From Rhizobium rosettiformans W3 (lineage in GTDB: Bacteria; Pseudomonadota; Alphaproteobacteria; Rhizobiales; Rhizobiaceae), in the NCBI RefSeq assembly GCF_004912135.1, contig NZ_STGU01000014.1, forward strand, positions 1-64,000: DNA of 64,000 nucleotides, given 5' to 3'. Both the position numbers and the translations under genes were made by a program. Shown here in pieces: positions 20,583 through 29,599 of the stretch. Positions within the stretch are counted from its first letter, which is position 1; the number at the start of each line of letters is the position of its first letter. The notes under the pieces are model-generated. The model was not told where the DNA came from. It worked only from the letters and a program-made list of their open reading frames with translations, and searched no databases.

Positions 20583-21218
20583 ATGCCCTACCCTACCTGG
20601 ATCGTGTTCGCTGTCGTCGCGGCCACCTTTCTGCTGGTGCCCGGTCGGTCGAAACGGCTGGTCCTGTCCTATGCCATGGCCCATGGCCGCAAGAGCGCCT
20701 TCGCCACGGTGACCGGAGTCACGCTTGGCTCCGCAATTCCGGTCGCGCTGGTGCTCGGCCTCTCGTTCATCGTCCTGACGGCGTCACCATCAGGCTTTGT
20801 CGTCCTGCAATGGATCGGCCTGGTCTTGCTCATGCTGTTAGCCCTCGGGCTCTCGCGCGCACCGGCGGGGAACGCGCCCATCGCGGACAATGACAACCTG
20901 CCGGAAGAAAAGCCGCTGCGAGTCATCGCCCATTGCTTCGGCAGCGAGCTGAAGGATCCACGCAGCAGCCTGCTCGCCGCCGCACTTCTGCCGCAATTCC
21001 TGAACCCGACCATGGCTTTCCTGCCACAGGCGATTGCGCTCGGATCGATCTTCATCCTGATGACGGCGGCGACGTCCCTCATCTACGCCCTCATGGCGGA
21101 GAAAGTCCGAAAAACCATCAGAAAACATGCGGTTCGCCGGACGATCAACCGCTCCGGCGGCACGGTTCTGATCGCAGCCAAGGCCGTTACGGCAGGCTAT
21201 CGCAAGATCGCGGCTTGA
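20583..21218 (+). CDS. LysE/RhtB-type membrane exporter, divergent member
   Basis: The 211-residue protein has about six hydrophobic segments in a LysE-like pattern: a first helix ending in VPGRSK where the family usually has PGP, a long charged loop (about residues 98-120), then three more helices. Export of an amino acid is inferred from the family only. The ATG at 20583 follows GAGGAG at eight bases; a GTG nine bases upstream overlaps that RBS and was rejected. It begins 46 bases after pfp and could be cotranscribed. Confidence 0.65.
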   Translation: MPYPTWIVFAVVAATFLLVPGRSKRLVLSYAMAHGRKSAFATVTGVTLGSAIPVALVLGLSFIVLTASPSGFVVLQWIGLVLLMLLALGLSRAPAGNAPIADNDNLPEEKPLRVIAHCFGSELKDPRSSLLAAALLPQFLNPTMAFLPQAIALGSIFILMTAATSLIYALMAEKVRKTIRKHAVRRTINRSGGTVLIAAKAVTAGYRKIAA

Positions 21219-21350
21219 CCGGCATTGGTGTCGAAAGGCTGCCTTTCCGGCCGTAAGCTTGCCGCAATCCCGGGCATAGATTAAGAAATGGAAACGAAGC
21301 GCCTGGTGATTTGCTCTGGCCTTCGCGTGCATCACGTAACGGATAGTGGC

Positions 21351-22310
21351 ATGAACGTCAGAACTGACCGCGGCATCGCTCTGTGTATGGCTGCCTCACT
21401 GTTGGCTGGACTGGGCGGATGCACAGCGATCGACGACAGCGTCAAGGCAGATCTTGCCTCCGCGCCGGTTGCCAATCCGAAATCACCTGAAATGCTTGCA
21501 GCCGCCGCCGCGGAAGCGGCAACGAACCCTGCCGCGGCGACGACGCCCGCGATGACGCAGGCCGAACTTGCGGCCGCAAATCCGGGCCCTGCTCCGATGA
21601 TCCCGGGAACCGAGACGGCAGCCCCGATCCCGGCCCTGAAGGCATCCGCGCTTTCTGCGACCGCCCCCCAGACCGCCGCGACCGACGCCCTGGCCATGGT
21701 CACGAGCCCGGCGCCGACAACGGCCGGCGCTGATCAGATGGCAGCCGCCGCAGCCTCGACCGAAGCAACGCTCACCCCACCAGGCATTGCACCGGCAACG
21801 TCAGCTGTTGCAGCCACAGCGGCCGTTGCGCCGGCGGAACAGCAACCGGTCGTCCTTGCCTATGCCGCACCGCTGCGCGCGACGGCGCTCACAAGCTTCG
21901 GCGACCCCTTCGACATCACGCCGCCGGGCGCACCGCCCTTGGAGCGTCAGCCGGAGACGGTTGGACCGACGCGTCTCAACGCGCTGATCGAGAAATATTC
22001 GAAGCTCTACGAGGTCCCGGTCGATCTCGTCCATCGCGTTGTCCATCGCGAAAGCCGCTACAATCCGGCCGCCTACAGCAAGGGCAATTACGGGCTGATG
22101 CAGATCCGCTACAACACGGCCAAGGCCATGGGCTATGACGGATCAGCCGACGGGCTTTTCGATGCGGAGACCAACATCAAATACGCGGTGAAGTATCTGC
22201 GGGGCGCCTATATCGTTGCCGACAACGATCACGATCAGGCAGTCCGCCTCTATGCACGCGGCTATTACTATGACGCCAAGCGCAAGGGTCTGCTGCACCT
22301 CACCCAGTAA
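21351..22310 (+). CDS. SLT-domain lytic transglycosylase lipoprotein
   Basis: Envelope lytic transglycosylase. Starting at the ATG 21351, the N-terminus has a lipoprotein signal with lipobox LGGC (Cys24). A long Ala/Pro/Thr-rich linker follows (about residues 35-190), then an SLT domain with catalytic Glu234 in VVHRESRYNP, YGLMQIRYNTAKAMG and a final ARGYYYDAK. The total is 319 residues. An upstream in-frame ATG at 21288 would put 21 residues before the signal sequence. It ends nine bases from a convergent serine-hydrolase gene. Confidence 0.87.
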   Translation: MNVRTDRGIALCMAASLLAGLGGCTAIDDSVKADLASAPVANPKSPEMLAAAAAEAATNPAAATTPAMTQAELAAANPGPAPMIPGTETAAPIPALKASALSATAPQTAATDALAMVTSPAPTTAGADQMAAAAASTEATLTPPGIAPATSAVAATAAVAPAEQQPVVLAYAAPLRATALTSFGDPFDITPPGAPPLERQPETVGPTRLNALIEKYSKLYEVPVDLVHRVVHRESRYNPAAYSKGNYGLMQIRYNTAKAMGYDGSADGLFDAETNIKYAVKYLRGAYIVADNDHDQAVRLYARGYYYDAKRKGLLHLTQ

Positions 22311-22319
22311 GGGTCTGCA

Positions 22320-23687
22320 TTAGCGCAGCGCGTCGCGGACCGCCTGGACCAGCCTCTGTGGCCTGAAGTCGAGATTGCGGGGCGTGAGCCCGAGCCGCAC
22401 CACCACCAGACCTTCCGACGGGATGATGGCGACGGACTGACCGTCATGGCCAAGCATCCAGACCGCCTCTTCCGGCAGACCATACTCGCTGTCCTCGCCC
22501 CCGGGCCCATTCTGCCACGCCTGCGCCTCCGTGTAGTCGCCTCCGGACGCAGCCGTTGGCCGCTTCATGCGCTCGATGAACTCAGGCGGAAGCACCTGGC
22601 GGTCACCCCACCGACCGCCCTGCGCAATCAAGAGGCCGAAGCGGGCCCAGTCGCGTGCCGTTGCGTAGAGGTAGGAACCGCCCACGAATGTGCCGGTCGG
22701 ATCTGCCTCCAGGACTGCGCTTGTCATACCGATGACATCGAAGAGACCCTCCCGCGGGAAGGCGAGCGCCGCCGAGCGATCCGAAAAGCGCGACATCCAG
22801 TATTGCGAGATCAGGACCGTTTCGCCGGACGAGTAGTTGAAGCGGGTTCCAGGCGCAGCCTCGGTGGGCAGCGATGCGACATAGGCCGCCATATCGCGCT
22901 CCAGATAAAGCATCCGGGTGACATCGGTCACGTCGCCGTAACTCTCGTTGAAGCTGAGCCCGCTTTCCATGGCAAGCAGGTTCGAGAGCTTGATCTCCTT
23001 CCGCGCATCACCCGACCACCCGGCGAAGAGTTGGTCGGCGTCTAGATCCAGCCTGTCCTCCGAAGCGAGGATGCCGACGAGTGCAGCAGTCACCGTCTTG
23101 GTCATCGACCAGCCGAGGAGCGGCGTGTTCTCGTTGAAGCCGGGGCCGTAGGTTTCGCCGACAATGCGGCCATCCTTGACGACCACCACCCCGCGGGCCG
23201 CCGGCCCGATCATCTCCGGATCAGCGAGGATCTCCTGCAGTCGCGGATCGGCTGCTGGAACCGCTTGCCCTTCCGGCCATGGCTGGTCCGACGAAGCTGT
23301 GTCGGCTTCCGGCACGGGAGCGGAAAGCCGGTTCGCTACGTCGATGCCGTCCTCGTCCACGGGTGTGCATCCTAGACCAGAACGATGAACGGCAACGGAT
23401 GGCGCAATGCGGCCAAGGAGCGATGTGTGCACGAGCCCCCGGTCAAGATCGACCTCCGCCCGCACCAGCCGCAGCAGAGGATGTCCCGGCGCCTGGACGT
23501 CGTCCCGCAACACTTCGTCGGCGTCGCGTCCGGCGATGAACACATTCGAGCAGATGATCTTCGCCGCATAGCCGGTGCCGACGCGCAGAAGCTCCGGCGG
23601 AAAGGCAACGAGCAGACCGATCGCGACACCGAGGAGCAAGACCAGGCCAATCCCTAGCCGCACCAACCACTTCACCACTCTCTGCAT
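22320..23687 (-). CDS. membrane-anchored serine hydrolase of the class C beta-lactamase superfamily
   Basis: The 455-residue protein has an N-terminal membrane anchor (about residues 8-30). The beta-lactamase/DD-peptidase fold follows, with nucleophile motif SMTK (context LGWSMTKTVTAAL) near residue 205 and a second motif YSSG near 305. This group includes 6-aminohexanoate-dimer hydrolase-like and EstB-like esterases, so true beta-lactamase activity is not implied. The ATG at 23687 has AGGAG at six bases; the ATG at 23693 sits directly on that RBS. Confidence 0.82.
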   Translation of the reverse strand: MQRVVKWLVRLGIGLVLLLGVAIGLLVAFPPELLRVGTGYAAKIICSNVFIAGRDADEVLRDDVQAPGHPLLRLVRAEVDLDRGLVHTSLLGRIAPSVAVHRSGLGCTPVDEDGIDVANRLSAPVPEADTASSDQPWPEGQAVPAADPRLQEILADPEMIGPAARGVVVVKDGRIVGETYGPGFNENTPLLGWSMTKTVTAALVGILASEDRLDLDADQLFAGWSGDARKEIKLSNLLAMESGLSFNESYGDVTDVTRMLYLERDMAAYVASLPTEAAPGTRFNYSSGETVLISQYWMSRFSDRSAALAFPREGLFDVIGMTSAVLEADPTGTFVGGSYLYATARDWARFGLLIAQGGRWGDRQVLPPEFIERMKRPTAASGGDYTEAQAWQNGPGGEDSEYGLPEEAVWMLGHDGQSVAIIPSEGLVVVRLGLTPRNLDFRPQRLVQAVRDALR

Positions 23688-23778
23688 GCTCATCTCCTCT
23701 ACGTCTCGCCATCGAAGCAGGAAAGCGTGACAGACGGAAGATGCCGGCGCACGGTTCATCGGGTTATCCCGGAACGTC

Positions 23779-25350
23779 TCACGCGCTCGGGAGAGGCTCG
23801 GACTGACGCAAACGCGCCTCAACATAATTGAGCGCTTCAGCGGCACCGACCGGCTTTGAGAAGAGGAAGCCCTGTGCCTCACCGATCCCGAGAAGCTTGA
23901 CGAAATCCAGCTGGTTCTTGGTTTCGATGCCCTCGATCGTGGTCCGGATCTGGAACGTCTCCGAAAGCTTGTGCATCAGGTCCACCAGCTTTGCCCCCTG
24001 GCTCGTCTCCAGCATCTGCCCGGCAAACGACCGGTCGATCTTCAGCTCATCGAGCGGAAAGAGCCGAAGATTGTTGATCGAGGAGAAGCCGGTGCCAAAA
24101 TCATCGAGCGCGACCCGGACGCCACTGGCGCGCAGCTCCGCCAGGCTGCGGCAGACGAGATCAATATCGACCGAGAAGACCGCTTCCGTCACCTCGATCG
24201 TCAGCCGCTCGGGCGCCAGACCGGTTTCCACGAGGCAATCGAGCACATGCGCCACGAAATTGGGATCCTTGAACTGATCGCCTGACACGTTGACGCTGAC
24301 GCCCGTCGGTGCCGGCCAGGTGACCGCCGCCGCACAGGCTTGCTGAACCACCCATTTTCCGATCACCTGGATAATGCCCGTCTTCTCGGCGAGCGGAATG
24401 AAGACGTCGGGCGTGACCAGCCCGCGCTTCGGGTGGCGCCAACGCAACAGCGCTTCGAGCGATCGCACATCGCCGTTGTCGACCGCGACGATCGGTTGGT
24501 ATTCGAGATAGAATTCGCCATCGACGAAACCGCGCGACAGATCACGCTCCAGTTCCAATCCCTCCAGAACCTCACGCGCCAGCGCTTCATCATAGAAAGC
24601 GTGACTTGGTCCGAAAATCTCCTTGGCACGGTAGAGCGCGAGATCGGCGCGCTGCTTCGGGGCGGCGACATCGCGGTCTGCCGAGGACATCAGTGTCGCC
24701 CCAATGCTCGCACCGGCCATGATCCGACCATGGGCGAGCTCGAACGGCTGCGCCAGAGCGTGCTCGATCTCGAGGCATACGAACTCGGCGACAGGGCGCC
24801 GCTGGGCGTGTGGCAGGATGACCGCGAACTCGTCGGCTCCCAGCCGAAACAGCAAGGCGCCCTCACCCGCTGCCTCGCGCAGCCGATTGGCAACGGCAAG
24901 CAGCAGGCCGTCGCCTGCTTCATGCCCGAGCGTGTCATTGACATACTTGAAACGGTCGAGGTCGATCAGCAGGAGTGTGCCGGAGCAAGCCTTGCCGGCC
25001 TTGAGCAGCGTCGCCAGCGTATCATTCAAGGCCTGGCGATTGCCAAGCCCCGTCAGCCGGTCGACGCGCGACGCTGCCTCGAGCTCCTGCGTCCCACCTT
25101 CGAGACGCAGAATGCGGTCATGCAGGATGGCTTCCCAGGCAGCGATTCGCCAACCGATCGCCGCACCGACGAGAGGCAGGGCAAGGGCGCCGAGCGCGGA
25201 CCAATGACCAAGAAGATCTGTGGAGAACGCACCGAAATTGCCGCTCGCAACGACCGGCACCAGCATGGCGGCTGGCGCGACAGCACCGCCCGCAAAGCCC
25301 GCGAGACTGTAACGAAGCCGCCTCCCGAGTGGGATTTCACTTAACATCAT
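23779..25350 (-). CDS. membrane GGDEF-EAL protein, probably a c-di-GMP phosphodiesterase
   Basis: The 523-residue protein has two N-terminal membrane helices. The GGDEF domain (about residues 90-250) carries a degenerate GADEF in place of GGDEF. The EAL domain (about 265-515) retains EALLRW, VNVSGDQF, IEVTEAVF, DDFGTGFSS, ELKIDRSF and a GFLFSKP terminus. The EAL half looks competent for hydrolysis; the GGDEF half may only bind GTP. The ATG at 25350 has TAGGGG eight bases upstream. A CtrA-type palindrome covers this start. Confidence 0.88.
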   Translation of the reverse strand: MMLSEIPLGRRLRYSLAGFAGGAVAPAAMLVPVVASGNFGAFSTDLLGHWSALGALALPLVGAAIGWRIAAWEAILHDRILRLEGGTQELEAASRVDRLTGLGNRQALNDTLATLLKAGKACSGTLLLIDLDRFKYVNDTLGHEAGDGLLLAVANRLREAAGEGALLFRLGADEFAVILPHAQRRPVAEFVCLEIEHALAQPFELAHGRIMAGASIGATLMSSADRDVAAPKQRADLALYRAKEIFGPSHAFYDEALAREVLEGLELERDLSRGFVDGEFYLEYQPIVAVDNGDVRSLEALLRWRHPKRGLVTPDVFIPLAEKTGIIQVIGKWVVQQACAAAVTWPAPTGVSVNVSGDQFKDPNFVAHVLDCLVETGLAPERLTIEVTEAVFSVDIDLVCRSLAELRASGVRVALDDFGTGFSSINNLRLFPLDELKIDRSFAGQMLETSQGAKLVDLMHKLSETFQIRTTIEGIETKNQLDFVKLLGIGEAQGFLFSKPVGAAEALNYVEARLRQSEPLPSA

Positions 25351-25355
25351 GTTAA
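25341..25355. promoter_or_regulatory. CtrA-consensus palindrome over the GGDEF-EAL start
   Basis: TTAACAT-C-ATGTTAA is a perfect 15-bp palindrome that matches TTAA-N7-TTAA, the CtrA binding consensus in alphaproteobacteria. It overlaps the ATG codons of the leftward GGDEF-EAL gene, so binding would more likely block than activate that gene. Confidence 0.45.
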
Positions 25356-25425
25356 ACACCCCTAAAATAACTGGTGATAATTTGTATTAAATGCATAAAA
25401 AATCGGTTACCGGCCAGCGGAGCTG

Positions 25426-25457
25426 ACGTCATCAAACTGTAGCAAGCAAAAGCTACA
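25426..25457 (+). promoter_or_regulatory. possible Pho box and inverted repeat upstream of btaA
   Basis: ACGTCAT-CAAA-CTGTAGC (25426-25443) has the 11-bp periodicity of PhoB repeats; the halves match CTGTCAT at 5 of 7 and 4 of 7 positions. A perfect inverted repeat TGTAGC/GCTACA (25438-25443 and 25452-25457) overlaps it. Both lie 33-64 bases before the btaA start. Phosphate-controlled betaine lipid synthesis is known in Sinorhizobium; this site is a weak match. Confidence 0.3.
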
Positions 25458-25489
25458 CGCCGTGAAACCCAAAAGGACGGCGGAACGAC

Positions 25490-26740
25490 ATGACAGATCT
25501 CGCACCCGATGTCGGATTTCGTGGAAACGAGAAGCTGAAGGACGCGCTTCTCCTGCACGCTGCGCTGTCGCCGGCTGGTCTGTCGGAACGCCTCTTCGGC
25601 TTGCTCTTCTCGGGCCTCGTCTATGCCCAGATCTGGGAAGATCCAGAGGTCGACATGCAGGCGATGGATCTCACGGAGGGCCATCGCATCGTCACCATAG
25701 GCTCAGGCGGCTGCAACATGCTCGCCTATCTCAGCCGCCGCCCCGCCTCCATCGATGTGGTCGATCTTAATCCGAACCATGTCGCGCTGAACCGCCTGAA
25801 GCTCGCTGCCTTCCGTCATCTGCCGGACCACTCCTCCGTTCGCCGCCTGCTTGGCGCCCAGATGGTCCGAACGAATGTCCGCATGTATGACCGGCATCTC
25901 GCGCCCAATCTCGATGCGGCGACGCGTCGCTACTGGGAGACACGCGGGATCACCGGGCGCCGGCGGATCACGGTCTTCAACCGCAACATCTATCGCACCG
26001 GGCTCCTCGGGCGTTTCATCACCATCGGCCATGTGATTGCGCGAAGCCACGGCGTCAGGCTCGAAGAGCTCGCCGAAACGAGGTCCCTGCGCGAACAGCG
26101 GCTTTTCTTCGACAACCGCATCGCACCCCTCTTCGACAAGCCGCTGATCCGCTGGCTGACGCGGCGCAAGAGCTCGCTCTTCGGTCTCGGCATCCCGCCG
26201 CAGCAATATGATGAACTCGCGACCCTTGCCGATGACGGCACGATCGCACCGGTCCTGCGTCACCGCTTGGAGAAGCTGTGCTGCCATTTCCTGCTCCGGG
26301 ACAACTACTTCGCCTGGCAGGCCTTCATGCGCCGCTATCCGAAGCCGGAGGAAGGCACACTCCCCACTTACCTGCAGGAGCGGCACTACCAGGCAATCCG
26401 CGACACTGCGGAGCGCGTGACCGTCCATCATGCGAACTTCACCGAACTCCTGTCAAAAAAGCCCGCCGGCAGCGTCGACCGCTTCGTGCTCCTCGACGCC
26501 CAGGACTGGATGAACGAGCGCCAGCTGAACGATCTCTGGACCGAGATCACCCGAACCGCCTCCGAGGGCGCGCGCGTGATCTTCCGCACGGCCGCTGAAG
26601 AGAGCATTCTGAACGGTAGACTCTCCCCGGCTCTCCTGGCGCAGTGGCAGTATCAGGCGGAGCGCTCGCAGGCCCTCAATCGCCAGGACCGCTCAGCCAT
26701 TTACGGCGGCTTCCACATCTACGAAAAGCGCCCCGCATGA
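25490..26740 (+). CDS. btaA: BtaA, SAM:diacylglycerol 3-amino-3-carboxypropyltransferase
   Basis: First enzyme of diacylglyceryl-N,N,N-trimethylhomoserine (betaine lipid) synthesis; it moves the aminocarboxypropyl group of SAM to diacylglycerol. The 416 residues match the known size. The segment QIWEDPEVDMQAM near residue 45 and the SAM-binding stretch TIGSGGCNMLAYLSRRP near 65, followed by VDLNPNHVALN, are characteristic. The gene overlaps btaB by four bases (ATGA). In rhizobia these lipids replace phospholipids under phosphate limitation. Confidence 0.92.
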   Translation: MTDLAPDVGFRGNEKLKDALLLHAALSPAGLSERLFGLLFSGLVYAQIWEDPEVDMQAMDLTEGHRIVTIGSGGCNMLAYLSRRPASIDVVDLNPNHVALNRLKLAAFRHLPDHSSVRRLLGAQMVRTNVRMYDRHLAPNLDAATRRYWETRGITGRRRITVFNRNIYRTGLLGRFITIGHVIARSHGVRLEELAETRSLREQRLFFDNRIAPLFDKPLIRWLTRRKSSLFGLGIPPQQYDELATLADDGTIAPVLRHRLEKLCCHFLLRDNYFAWQAFMRRYPKPEEGTLPTYLQERHYQAIRDTAERVTVHHANFTELLSKKPAGSVDRFVLLDAQDWMNERQLNDLWTEITRTASEGARVIFRTAAEESILNGRLSPALLAQWQYQAERSQALNRQDRSAIYGGFHIYEKRPA

Positions 26741-27405
26741 GCACGCGAGCCGGCCTCCTCGCAACGGACGGCTCGCTGGAGCATGCGAGCCGCATGGACC
26801 GGATGTATCGCTATCAACGCCACATCTACGACCTGAGCCGGAAATACTATCTGCTCGGCCGCGACCGGATGATTGCAGGCTTGAACGTGCCCGACGGCGG
26901 CTCGCTGCTCGAGATTGGCTGCGGCACCGGGCGAAACCTCGCGCTCGCCAGAGGGCACTTCCCGACGGCCCGCCTCTTCGGTCTGGATATCTCTGCGGAA
27001 ATGCTCGCAACCGCACGCAAGAAGTTCGAGGGCGATACCTCTCCGCCTCAGCTGGAGGTCGCCGATGCCACGAGTTTTTCGTCCGGCGATTTCGGCCAGC
27101 CTCATTTCGACCGGGTGATGATTTCCTATGCGCTCTCCATGATCCCCGACTGGCAGGCATCGATCGATCGGGGGATTGAAGCGCTCGGTCCTGACGGATC
27201 CCTGCATATCGTCGATTTCGGCCAGCAGGAGAACCTGCCTCTCTGGTTCCGCCGGGGTCTGCAGGCATGGCTTGCCCGCTTCGAAGTCACGCCGCGCCCG
27301 GACCTGAAGGAAGCACTCGAACATCGTGCCATGGCGCATAACCTGCACCTCACATTCGAGCCCCTCTGGCGTGGCTATGCCTGGCACGCGGTTCTCACGC
27401 GCTGA
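26737..27405 (+). CDS. btaB: BtaB, diacylglycerylhomoserine N-methyltransferase
   Basis: SAM-dependent methyltransferase of 222 residues that adds three methyl groups to diacylglycerylhomoserine, completing the betaine lipid. The SAM motif LLEIGCGTGRNLALA (near residue 58), the acidic FGLDISAEML, and the post-motif VISYALSMIPDW-like segment (MISYALSMIPDW) are visible. The start ATG overlaps the btaA stop, showing tight coupling. No hydrophobic anchor is seen; activity at the membrane surface is inferred. Confidence 0.92.
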   Translation: MSTRAGLLATDGSLEHASRMDRMYRYQRHIYDLSRKYYLLGRDRMIAGLNVPDGGSLLEIGCGTGRNLALARGHFPTARLFGLDISAEMLATARKKFEGDTSPPQLEVADATSFSSGDFGQPHFDRVMISYALSMIPDWQASIDRGIEALGPDGSLHIVDFGQQENLPLWFRRGLQAWLARFEVTPRPDLKEALEHRAMAHNLHLTFEPLWRGYAWHAVLTR

Positions 27406-27539
27406 CGGCCTCGCGCAAGCACGATTGCATACGCTCTGATTTTGACAATGATGGACGAGGCTCTTGCCTGTCCTTGCGCGCGTTCAGGAGAGATCCGGAC
27501 GCAGCCTCTTCATAATCCCGGAAGGAATGCAGATCCTTG

Positions 27540-28319
27540 ATGCGATGGCTTTCGATACTCCTCCTGCCCGCCTGTCTTGCCGTCACGGCTTGCACCTCCG
27601 GGTCCTATGATCTGCTTGAGACCAGCGCCGTCTCGCCCCGCTTTCACGACACCGATCCTCAGCATTTCGACGGCAAGACCCCGCATCGCCATGAGGTCCA
27701 TGGCATCGACGTCTCCAAGTGGAACGGCGATGTCGACTGGCGTCAGGTGAAGAAATCGGGCGTCTCCTTCGTCTTCATCAAGGCAACCGAAGGCAAGGAT
27801 CGGATCGACCCGCGTTTCCGGGAATATTGGGAGGGTGCCAAGGCGGCCGGCATCCCCCACGCGGCCTACCACTTCTATTACTTCTGCTCATCCGCGGACG
27901 ATCAGGCGGACTGGTTCATCCAGAACGTTCCGCGCGACGCAAATCTCCTGCCGCCCGTGCTCGACGTCGAATGGAACCCGAGTTCGCCCACCTGCCGCCT
28001 TCGACCGGATGCCGCAACCGTCCGCAGTGAAGTGCAGCGCTTCATGCAGCGCATCGAAGCGCATTATGGCAAGCGGCCTATCATCTACACCTCCGTGGAC
28101 TTCCATCGCGAAAACCTGGACGGCGCCTTCAAGGACCATCACTTCTGGGTTCGCGCCGTCGCGCAGCACCCGAGCGAGATCTACCCCGGCCGCCGCTGGG
28201 CCTTCTGGCAATACACCTCCACCGGCGTGATTCCCGGCATCCGCGGGGAGACGGACATCAACGTCTTTGCCGGCACGCAGAAGAACTGGCAGAATTGGGT
28301 CTCTTCCGTCTCGAAATGA
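27540..28319 (+). CDS. GH25 muramidase lipoprotein
   Basis: Lysozyme-type glycoside hydrolase of family 25, predicted to cut the MurNAc-GlcNAc bond of peptidoglycan. The N-terminus is a lipoprotein signal with lipobox VTAC (Cys18). The catalytic domain starts with HGIDVSKWNGDVDW (Asp57) and has the paired acids LDVEW (Asp142 and Glu144), followed by WQYTSTGVIPG near the C-terminus. It has 259 residues. The ATG at 27540 has GGAAGGA 13 bases upstream. It is followed after 71 bases by another murein hydrolase on the same strand. Confidence 0.9.
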   Translation: MRWLSILLLPACLAVTACTSGSYDLLETSAVSPRFHDTDPQHFDGKTPHRHEVHGIDVSKWNGDVDWRQVKKSGVSFVFIKATEGKDRIDPRFREYWEGAKAAGIPHAAYHFYYFCSSADDQADWFIQNVPRDANLLPPVLDVEWNPSSPTCRLRPDAATVRSEVQRFMQRIEAHYGKRPIIYTSVDFHRENLDGAFKDHHFWVRAVAQHPSEIYPGRRWAFWQYTSTGVIPGIRGETDINVFAGTQKNWQNWVSSVSK

Positions 28320-28390
28320 TCGCAAACCGGGGCTAGAGGCTCCTGAGAAACGCTCGGCGCGACCGTGCGCCAAACTCGAAGGACCGACTG

Positions 28391-29575
28391 ATGAACAAAG
28401 CCCTGCGTCACGCGCTTCCCCTCACACTGCTCCTCGCGACCACTGGCCTTGCCCAGGCGCAGCAATGCGGCGGGGACCTCGGGACCTTCCTCGAAGGCGT
28501 GAAGGCCGAAGCCGTTGCTGCAGGCACGCCCCCGGAGATTGCAGACAAGGCGCTCGCCGGTGCGCAGATCGATCAGAAGGTTCTCGCCCGCGACCGGTCG
28601 CAGGGCGTCTTCCGCCAGACCTTCCTTGAATTCTCCGGCCGGACCGTGAGCCAGGCGCGCCTCGACATCGGCCGCCAGAAGATCAAGGAATATGCAGAGG
28701 TCTTCGCTCGCGCTGAAAAGGAATACGGCGTCCCGCCAGGCGTCATCACCGCCTTCTGGGCAATGGAAACCGACTTCGGTGCGGTTCAGGGCGACTTCAA
28801 CACCCGCAATGCCCTCGTCACGCTTGCCCATGACTGCCGCCGTCCGGAGCTCTTCCGGCCGCAATTGCTGGCCTTGATCAAGATGGTCGAGCACGGCGAT
28901 CTCGAGCCGGCCAGCAACACCGGCGCCTGGGCCGGTGAAATCGGTCAGGTTCAGATGCTGCCCAAGGACATCATCGAGTTCGGGATCGATGGCGACGGCG
29001 ACGGCCATGTCAATGTCAAGCAGAGCAGCCCGGACGCGATCCTGACGGCTGCCAAGTTCATCCAGCATCTCGGCTTCAAGCAAGGTGAACCCTGGATCCA
29101 GGAAGTGACGATCCCGGAGAACCTGCCCTTCGAAAAATCCGGTCTCGATGGCGCAATGACCGCAGGTGAGTGGTTCGCCCTTGGCGTTCAGCCACGCGAC
29201 GGAAACACGGCCTTCGCTGGCCTGCCCGCCTCGCTGGTCCTCCCGCAGGGCCGCAAGGGCCCGGCCTTTATCACCTATCCGAACTTCAACATCTATCTCG
29301 AATGGAACCAGTCCTTCATCTACACGACATCGGCCGCCTATTTCGCCACGCGCTTCGGCGGCGCGCCCGTCTACCAGAAGGGCAATCCAGAACCTGGCCT
29401 CGACGTCGACCAGATGATGGCGCTGCAGACCAAGCTGCAGGGTCTCGGCCATGACGTCGGCAAGATTGACGGCATTCTCGGCGCTGGAACGCGTGTCGCC
29501 GTGCAGAAGGAACAGCAGCGCGTAGGCCTGCCTGCAGACGGCTGGCCGACGCCGGCGCTTCTCAACGCTCTCTGA
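28391..29575 (+). CDS. MltB-type lytic murein transglycosylase with PG-binding domain
   Basis: Periplasmic lytic transglycosylase. The 394 residues begin with a signal peptide (cleavage likely after AQA, residue 23). The SLT_2/MltB domain has catalytic Glu126 in FWAMETDFG, then IGQVQMLPKDIIEFG and FITYPNFNIYLEWN. The C-terminal ~60 residues are a PG_binding_1 repeat (MMALQTKLQGLGHDVGKIDG). A strong terminator follows 24 bases after the stop. Confidence 0.93.
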   Translation: MNKALRHALPLTLLLATTGLAQAQQCGGDLGTFLEGVKAEAVAAGTPPEIADKALAGAQIDQKVLARDRSQGVFRQTFLEFSGRTVSQARLDIGRQKIKEYAEVFARAEKEYGVPPGVITAFWAMETDFGAVQGDFNTRNALVTLAHDCRRPELFRPQLLALIKMVEHGDLEPASNTGAWAGEIGQVQMLPKDIIEFGIDGDGDGHVNVKQSSPDAILTAAKFIQHLGFKQGEPWIQEVTIPENLPFEKSGLDGAMTAGEWFALGVQPRDGNTAFAGLPASLVLPQGRKGPAFITYPNFNIYLEWNQSFIYTTSAAYFATRFGGAPVYQKGNPEPGLDVDQMMALQTKLQGLGHDVGKIDGILGAGTRVAVQKEQQRVGLPADGWPTPALLNAL

Positions 29576-29599
29576 AACCAGTCTGTGGATCTGCGGTCA

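Noticed and set aside
22320..23687. AmpC-type antibiotic-resistance beta-lactamase
   Set aside because: It has a membrane anchor and YSSG in place of the AmpC YxN motif, and fits esterase/6-aminohexanoate hydrolase-like members better.
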